A stretch of DNA of 64,000 nucleotides from assembly GCF_000633415.1 (NCBI RefSeq), contig NZ_AYMV01000007.1, positions 1 to 64,000 on the forward strand. The letters are read 5' to 3'. Under the pieces are notes generated by a model, which saw only the letters and a program-made list of their open reading frames with translations, was not told the origin of the DNA and ran no database searches. The position numbers and the translations under genes were made by a program. This DNA comes from Leucobacter sp. PH1c. GTDB lineage: Bacteria > Actinomycetota > Actinomycetes > Actinomycetales > Microbacteriaceae. Below are positions 57,730 to 64,000 of this stretch, one piece after another; the stretch's first letter is position 1, and each line of letters begins with the position of its first letter.

Positions 57730-58191
57730 TTAGGCGATCGCCGCGAGCGCGTCCCGGTAGGACGCGAAGTCGCGGGCCTCCCCGGGGGCGGTCTCGAAGG
57801 ACGCGAGGACACGACGGCCCTCACCGATCACGAGGGTCGCGCGAGTCGCGATGCCCGCCTCCTCGACGAACACGCCGTACTCCTTCGCGACCTGGCCGTG
57901 GGGCCAGAAGTCGGAGAGGATCGAGAACTCGTAGCCCTCCTGGTCGGCCCAGGCCTTCAGCGCCCAGACGGAATCCACCGAGATGCCGAGCAGGCGGACC
58001 TTGCTGTCCGCGAAGATCGCGAGGTTGTCGCGCAGCTCGCACAGCTCGCCCGTGCAGATCCCCGAGAACGCGAGCGGAAAGAAGACGAGCGCGACGGGGC
58101 CCTCCGCGACGAGCTCGGAGAGCGTGAGCTCCTCGCCGTGCTGATCCGACAGGGTGAAATCGGGCGCCTGCGCGCCGACCTCGAGCACCAT
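57730..58191 (-). CDS. Peroxiredoxin (AhpE/BCP-like)
   Basis: 153 residues. Peroxidatic Cys46 lies in the FSGICTGELC motif (PxxxTxxC equivalent region), with a second Cys51 close by; there is no distant resolving cysteine, as in one-cysteine AhpE of Mycobacterium. DFTLSDQHGEELTLSEL and LLGISVDSVWALKAWA are typical AhpC/TSA sequences. It reduces hydroperoxides, probably recycled by mycoredoxin. AAAGGAG precedes the ATG. A very long open frame continues upstream but is antisense to aceE. Confidence 0.93.
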   Translation of the reverse strand: MVLEVGAQAPDFTLSDQHGEELTLSELVAEGPVALVFFPLAFSGICTGELCELRDNLAIFADSKVRLLGISVDSVWALKAWADQEGYEFSILSDFWPHGQVAKEYGVFVEEAGIATRATLVIGEGRRVLASFETAPGEARDFASYRDALAAIA

Positions 58192-58521
58192 GGTGTGCTC
58201 CTTTCTCGGTGCGGGGCACCGGGGTGAACAGTCCGTGGGATCCACACTAGCGAGCGCGCGTGCCGCGGGCACGACCTCGAGCGTCCGAACATTCTGCGAA
58301 TCGGCCGCGCTCCCGGGCGCGGCGGCCGCACGAAACGCCCGGCGGGACGCCGTGTTTTCGCCCCGAGAGGCTGCGCATTCGCGCTGCATACCATTCCACA
58401 TCGTGGATGTTCGATAGTGTGGGAGGCACACCCGCTGACCAGCGGGCGCCTCTCGTGCTGCGTGCCCACGCATCAAGCCGCGTCGATCGCGCAGCACGCC
58501 ACTGGTGAATGGAGCACAATC
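58192..58521. other. Divergent promoter region of peroxiredoxin and aceE
   Basis: This 330-base gap has no convincing gene. On the plus strand TAGTGT (58415-58420) is a candidate -10 for aceE, giving a leader of about 95 bases. CCACATCGTGGATGT just before it contains overlapping short symmetric elements that could bind a regulator. I could not identify a riboswitch. Confidence 0.35.
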
Positions 58522-61248
<2,727 letters not shown>

Positions 61249-61276
61249 CGCGGCCGGCTCGGAGGATGGAAGGCTG

Positions 61277-62485
61277 ATGGACCGGGCGAAAGAGCAGGAA
61301 CTCGCGTGGCTGCGCACCATCACTGGTGAATTGTCCACGCTCACACTGACGCGTCTTGATGAGACGCTGCCCTGGTACGGAAGCATGCCTCCGAGCCGCC
61401 GCTCTGCGGTGGGCCTGGTCGCGCAGACCGGGATCACCTCCTTCATCCAGTGGTACGAGGATCCGTCTTCGACCCCCTGGATCGCCTCCGACGTGTTCAG
61501 TGCGGCGCCCCGCGAGCTGCTCCGCTCGATCAGCCTGCAGGAGACCCTGCAGCTCATCCGCGTGGTGGTCACGGTCGTGGAGGAGCGCGTGGGCCCGCGC
61601 AGCGAGGCCCTGCGCGAGGCGATCATGCACTACTCGCGGGACGTCGCGTTCGCGGCGGCCGACGTGTACGCCCGCGCCGCTGAGGCCCGCGGGCTCTGGG
61701 ACGCCCGCCTCGAGGCGCTCGTCGTCGACTCGATCCTCACGGGCGAGAGCGACGACGAGCTGCCGAGCCGGATCGCGGCGCTCGGGTGGCACGGCGACGG
61801 CGAGGCCGCAGTGCTCGTGGGATCCGCCGAGCGCACCGTGGACGTCGACCAGCTGCGGCGCTCGGCTCGCCACGCGGGCGCCGACGTGCTGATCGGGCTC
61901 CAGGGCACGCGCCTCGTGCTCGTGCTCGGCCGCGTGGATCCCGCGCAGCGCGATGCGACGCAGCTGCCTGAGGAGCCGCTCCCCTTCATCGAGATCGCGC
62001 AGCGGGTGGCCGACGGCTTCTCGGATGGCCCGCTCGTGCTCGGGCCCACCGTCGCGAATCTCGTCGATGCCTCGCGGAGCGCGCGCGCCGCGCTCGCGGG
62101 CGTCGCCGTCGCGCGGTCGTGGCGGAAGGCGCCCCGCCCGGTCCTCGCCGACGATCTGCTCCCCGAACGCGCGCTCGCGGGCGACGGTCTGGCACGGCGC
62201 ACCCTCATCGAGCAGATCTACGAGCCCCTCGCCGCCCACTCCGGCGAGCTGCTCGAGACGCTCTGGTGCTATCTCGACAACGGGCGTTCCCTCGAGGCAA
62301 CGGCGCGCGAGCTCTTCGTGCATCCGAACACCGTGCGCTACCGCCTGAAGAAGGTGTCCGAGGTGATCGGCTGGAACGCGACGGGTGCCCGCGAGGCCCT
62401 GATCCTGCAGTCCGCGCTCATCGCCGGATCGATCGCGCAGCACGGCCGCCGTCCGGGCTCGCAGAAGCCGAGCTCCGGGCACTGA
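61277..62485 (+). CDS. PucR/CdaR-like regulator, FasR type
   Basis: 402 residues. The C-terminal helix-turn-helix of the PucR family is clear: LLETLWCYLDNGRSLEATAR, LFVHPNTVRYRLKKVSEVIGW. The N-terminal ~280 residues form a sensor region with a GGDEF-like remnant (VLVLGRVDPAQ). In Streptomyces a regulator of this kind (FasR), encoded directly upstream of fabD-fabH, activates type II fatty acid synthesis, and the same order occurs here. GGAAGG precedes the ATG. Calling it FasR is inference from synteny. Confidence 0.88.
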   Translation: MDRAKEQELAWLRTITGELSTLTLTRLDETLPWYGSMPPSRRSAVGLVAQTGITSFIQWYEDPSSTPWIASDVFSAAPRELLRSISLQETLQLIRVVVTVVEERVGPRSEALREAIMHYSRDVAFAAADVYARAAEARGLWDARLEALVVDSILTGESDDELPSRIAALGWHGDGEAAVLVGSAERTVDVDQLRRSARHAGADVLIGLQGTRLVLVLGRVDPAQRDATQLPEEPLPFIEIAQRVADGFSDGPLVLGPTVANLVDASRSARAALAGVAVARSWRKAPRPVLADDLLPERALAGDGLARRTLIEQIYEPLAAHSGELLETLWCYLDNGRSLEATARELFVHPNTVRYRLKKVSEVIGWNATGAREALILQSALIAGSIAQHGRRPGSQKPSSGH

Positions 62486-62504
62486 TCCGCCCGCAGGCGC
62501 GCCG

Positions 62505-62549
62505 AAATCCAACAAAAATACGCGATCCCTACAACGATCTTTTGGATTT
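62505..62549 (+). promoter_or_regulatory. Inverted repeat before fabD, candidate FasR operator
   Basis: AAATCCAA and TTGGATTT are perfect eight-base complements separated by 29 bases in an AT-rich island that contrasts with the surrounding DNA. TATGGT (62549-62554) at its right edge is a possible -10 element. Position between the regulator and fabD suggests the site of the regulator. Confidence 0.5.
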
Positions 62550-62600
62550 ATGGTGGGGAATATGCAGGATGCGCGCGGGTGATCTGAGAAACTGGAACAC

Positions 62601-63518
62601 GTGATTGTCATCGCCTGCCCTGGACAGGGCTCTCAGACCCCCGGCTTCCTGAGCGAGTGGCTCGACCTCCCCGGCGGCCGCGAGTTCCTGCGCGAAGCCT
62701 CCGAGCGCTCCGGCGTCGACCTCATCGCGCACGGCACGGAGAGCGACGCCGACACGATCCGGGACACCGCGATCGCGCAGCCGCTCATCGTCGCCGCGAG
62801 CATCCTCGCGTGGCGCGAGCTCTCGGCTCGCACCGATCTGTCCGCGGTCGGCGTCGCCGGTCACTCCGTGGGCGAGTTCGCCGCCGCGACGGCGGCCGGC
62901 GTGCTCGACGCGGGTGACGCGCTCGCGCTCGTGGGCGTGCGCGGTCGGGCCATGGCCGAGGCCGCGGCTCGCGAGGAGACCGGCATGGCCGCGGTCGTCG
63001 GCGGCGTTGAAGCCGACGTGCTCGCGAAGATCGCCGAGCACGGGCTCACGCCCGCGAACCGCAACGGCGGCGGTCAGATCGTCGCCGCGGGCTCCCGCGC
63101 CGCGCTCGCCGCGCTGGCCGAGGACGCGCCGCGCGCCGCGCGCGTGATCCCGCTCCAGGTCGCCGGTGCGTTCCACACCGACTACATGGCGAGCGCGATC
63201 CCCGCGCTTCGCGAGGCCGCGAGCGGCGTCGCCGCCGCCGATCCCACGCACCCGCTCTGGACGAACGCCGACGGCACTCGCGTGACGAGTGGCGAGCGCT
63301 ACGTCGAGCTGCTCGTCTCGCAGATCGCGCAGCCCGTGCGCTGGGACGCCTGCATGGCAGACTTCCAGGAGGCCGGCATCACGGGCCTCATCGAGCTCAC
63401 GCCCGCGGGCGCGCTCTCGGGGATCGCGAAGCGCGCGCTGAAGGGCGTGCCGAGCGTCGCCATCAAGTCCCCCGCCGACCTCGACGCGGCGGTCGCCATG
63501 ATCGCCGAAGCCGCCTGA
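62601..63518 (+). CDS. fabD: Malonyl-CoA:ACP transacylase
   Basis: 305 residues. It moves malonyl groups from CoA to acyl carrier protein for type II fatty acid synthesis. PGQGSQ at the N-terminus, the nucleophile Ser89 in GHSVGEFAA, the malonate-binding Arg in VRGRAM and the catalytic His in GAFHTDYM are present. GTG start; the ribosome-binding site is weak (GAGAAA). FabH follows after 17 bases, so they share a transcript. Confidence 0.96.
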   Translation: MIVIACPGQGSQTPGFLSEWLDLPGGREFLREASERSGVDLIAHGTESDADTIRDTAIAQPLIVAASILAWRELSARTDLSAVGVAGHSVGEFAAATAAGVLDAGDALALVGVRGRAMAEAAAREETGMAAVVGGVEADVLAKIAEHGLTPANRNGGGQIVAAGSRAALAALAEDAPRAARVIPLQVAGAFHTDYMASAIPALREAASGVAAADPTHPLWTNADGTRVTSGERYVELLVSQIAQPVRWDACMADFQEAGITGLIELTPAGALSGIAKRALKGVPSVAIKSPADLDAAVAMIAEAA

Positions 63519-63535
63519 CCGAAGGACACCTGACT

Positions 63536-64000
63536 ATGTCTCCTCTCGTGCAGCCCACCGGGCCGATGCACTCCCGGATCCTCTCCATCGGCGCCGCCCG
63601 CGGCGACCTCGATGTGCCGAACGACGACCTCGTCGGCCCGATCGATTCCTCGGACGAGTGGATCCGCCAGCGCACCGGCATCATCCAGCGCCGCCGCGCG
63701 AGCGCCGAGCTCTCGGCCGTCGACCTCGCCGTCGCCGCGGGTGAGGAGGCCATCGTGCGCTCCGGGCTCGAGCGCTCGGAGATCGACGGCGTGATCATCT
63801 CCACGATCTCAAACGTCGCGGTGACCCCGTCGATGGCCGCGCTCGCCGCGCACCGCCTGGGCCTCACCCCCGCGGCCGCCTTCGACATCTCCGCCGCCTG
63901 CGCAGGGTACGTCTACGGCGTGGCTCAGGCCGACGCGCTCGTGCGCTCGGGGGTTTGCTCGAACGTGCTCGTGATCGGCGCGGAGAAGCTCTCCGATCTC
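63536..64000 (+). CDS. fabH: Beta-ketoacyl-ACP synthase III, truncated by the window
   Basis: The first 155 residues of FabH are visible and the gene runs off the right edge. It condenses acetyl- or branched acyl-CoA with malonyl-ACP to start fatty acid synthesis. SSDEWIRQRTGI and the catalytic Cys122 in ISAACAGYVYG identify it. AAGGA lies about nine bases before the ATG. acpP and fabF probably follow, as in other actinobacteria. Confidence 0.95.
   Translation, partial: MSPLVQPTGPMHSRILSIGAARGDLDVPNDDLVGPIDSSDEWIRQRTGIIQRRRASAELSAVDLAVAAGEEAIVRSGLERSEIDGVIISTISNVAVTPSMAALAAHRLGLTPAAAFDISAACAGYVYGVAQADALVRSGVCSNVLVIGAEKLSDL

Overview
The window is a stretch of ordinary core chromosome from a high-GC Gram-positive bacterium of the Actinomycetota. 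Gene content points to the Microbacteriaceae, with a Leucobacter-like relative as my best guess; the genus is an inference. Supporting this are families largely confined to actinobacteria (SepH, DUF3000, DUF3093, DUF3159, DUF3710, DUF4191, DUF4193, DUF7455, a MT0933-like small protein), the homodimeric pyruvate dehydrogenase AceE, paired glnA/glnA2 with glnE, strongly GC-biased codon use, and many apparent leaderless promoters. I see no prophage, insertion sequence, CRISPR array or other mobile element.

Layout. 1-5.8 kb: small MT0933-like protein, VOC protein, a PemK/MazF-like gene coupled to zapE, an alpha/beta hydrolase, DUF3000 and RNase D. 5.8-17.3 kb: thiolase and multifunctional beta-oxidation protein, then dxs, acnA, DUF3159, DUF3710 and dut on the minus strand, DUF3093 and DUF4193. 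17.5-28 kb: sepH, a phosphodiesterase-like gene back to back with parC, an EamA transporter, parE, a DUF7455 gene and the primary sigma factor gene sigA. 28-36 kb: a PAC2 protein, lpdA-sucB, DUF4191, an RDD protein and glnA with an upstream GlnR-type box. 36-43.4 kb: a DUF2236/MpaB-like gene, an unannotated 25-codon ORF, the glnA2-glnE operon, a SPOR-like small protein and map. 43.4-49.6 kb: a sortase-anchored surface protein, RNase P RNA, a degenerate zinc-ribbon coiled-coil protein, Nif3 and a metQ-metN-metI methionine importer. 49.8-57.7 kb: long-form GAPDH, a universal stress protein, an MBL-fold hydrolase, an MFS exporter, a flavin reductase, glutathione peroxidase, DUF4031, a saccharopine-dehydrogenase-like gene with a small membrane protein under a divergent TetR regulator, and tRNA-Val(UAC). 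57.7-64 kb: AhpE-type peroxiredoxin, aceE, a PucR/FasR-type regulator, fabD and the start of fabH, cut by the window edge.

How the genes work together. Central carbon and lipid metabolism dominate: AceE (E1), the two-lipoyl-domain E2 (SucB/DlaT) and Lpd (E3) form 2-oxoacid dehydrogenase complexes; aconitase feeds the TCA cycle; thiolase plus FadB-type protein degrade acyl-CoAs; FabD/FabH start type II fatty acid synthesis beside their probable regulator. Nitrogen assimilation is represented by glnA, glnA2 and the adenylyltransferase GlnE. ParC/ParE and the primary sigma factor lie within 8 kb of each other.

The most notable non-coding observations are at least thirteen start codons lying 6-7 bases after a TANNNT-like -10 hexamer (candidate leaderless mRNAs), a complete four-half-site GlnR box before glnA, twin operators beside the tetR gene, a symmetric divergent promoter at 36.4 kb, palindromes at the acnA and fabD promoters, and the 25-codon ORF with its own promoter. 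No new multi-gene defence or mobile system was found.
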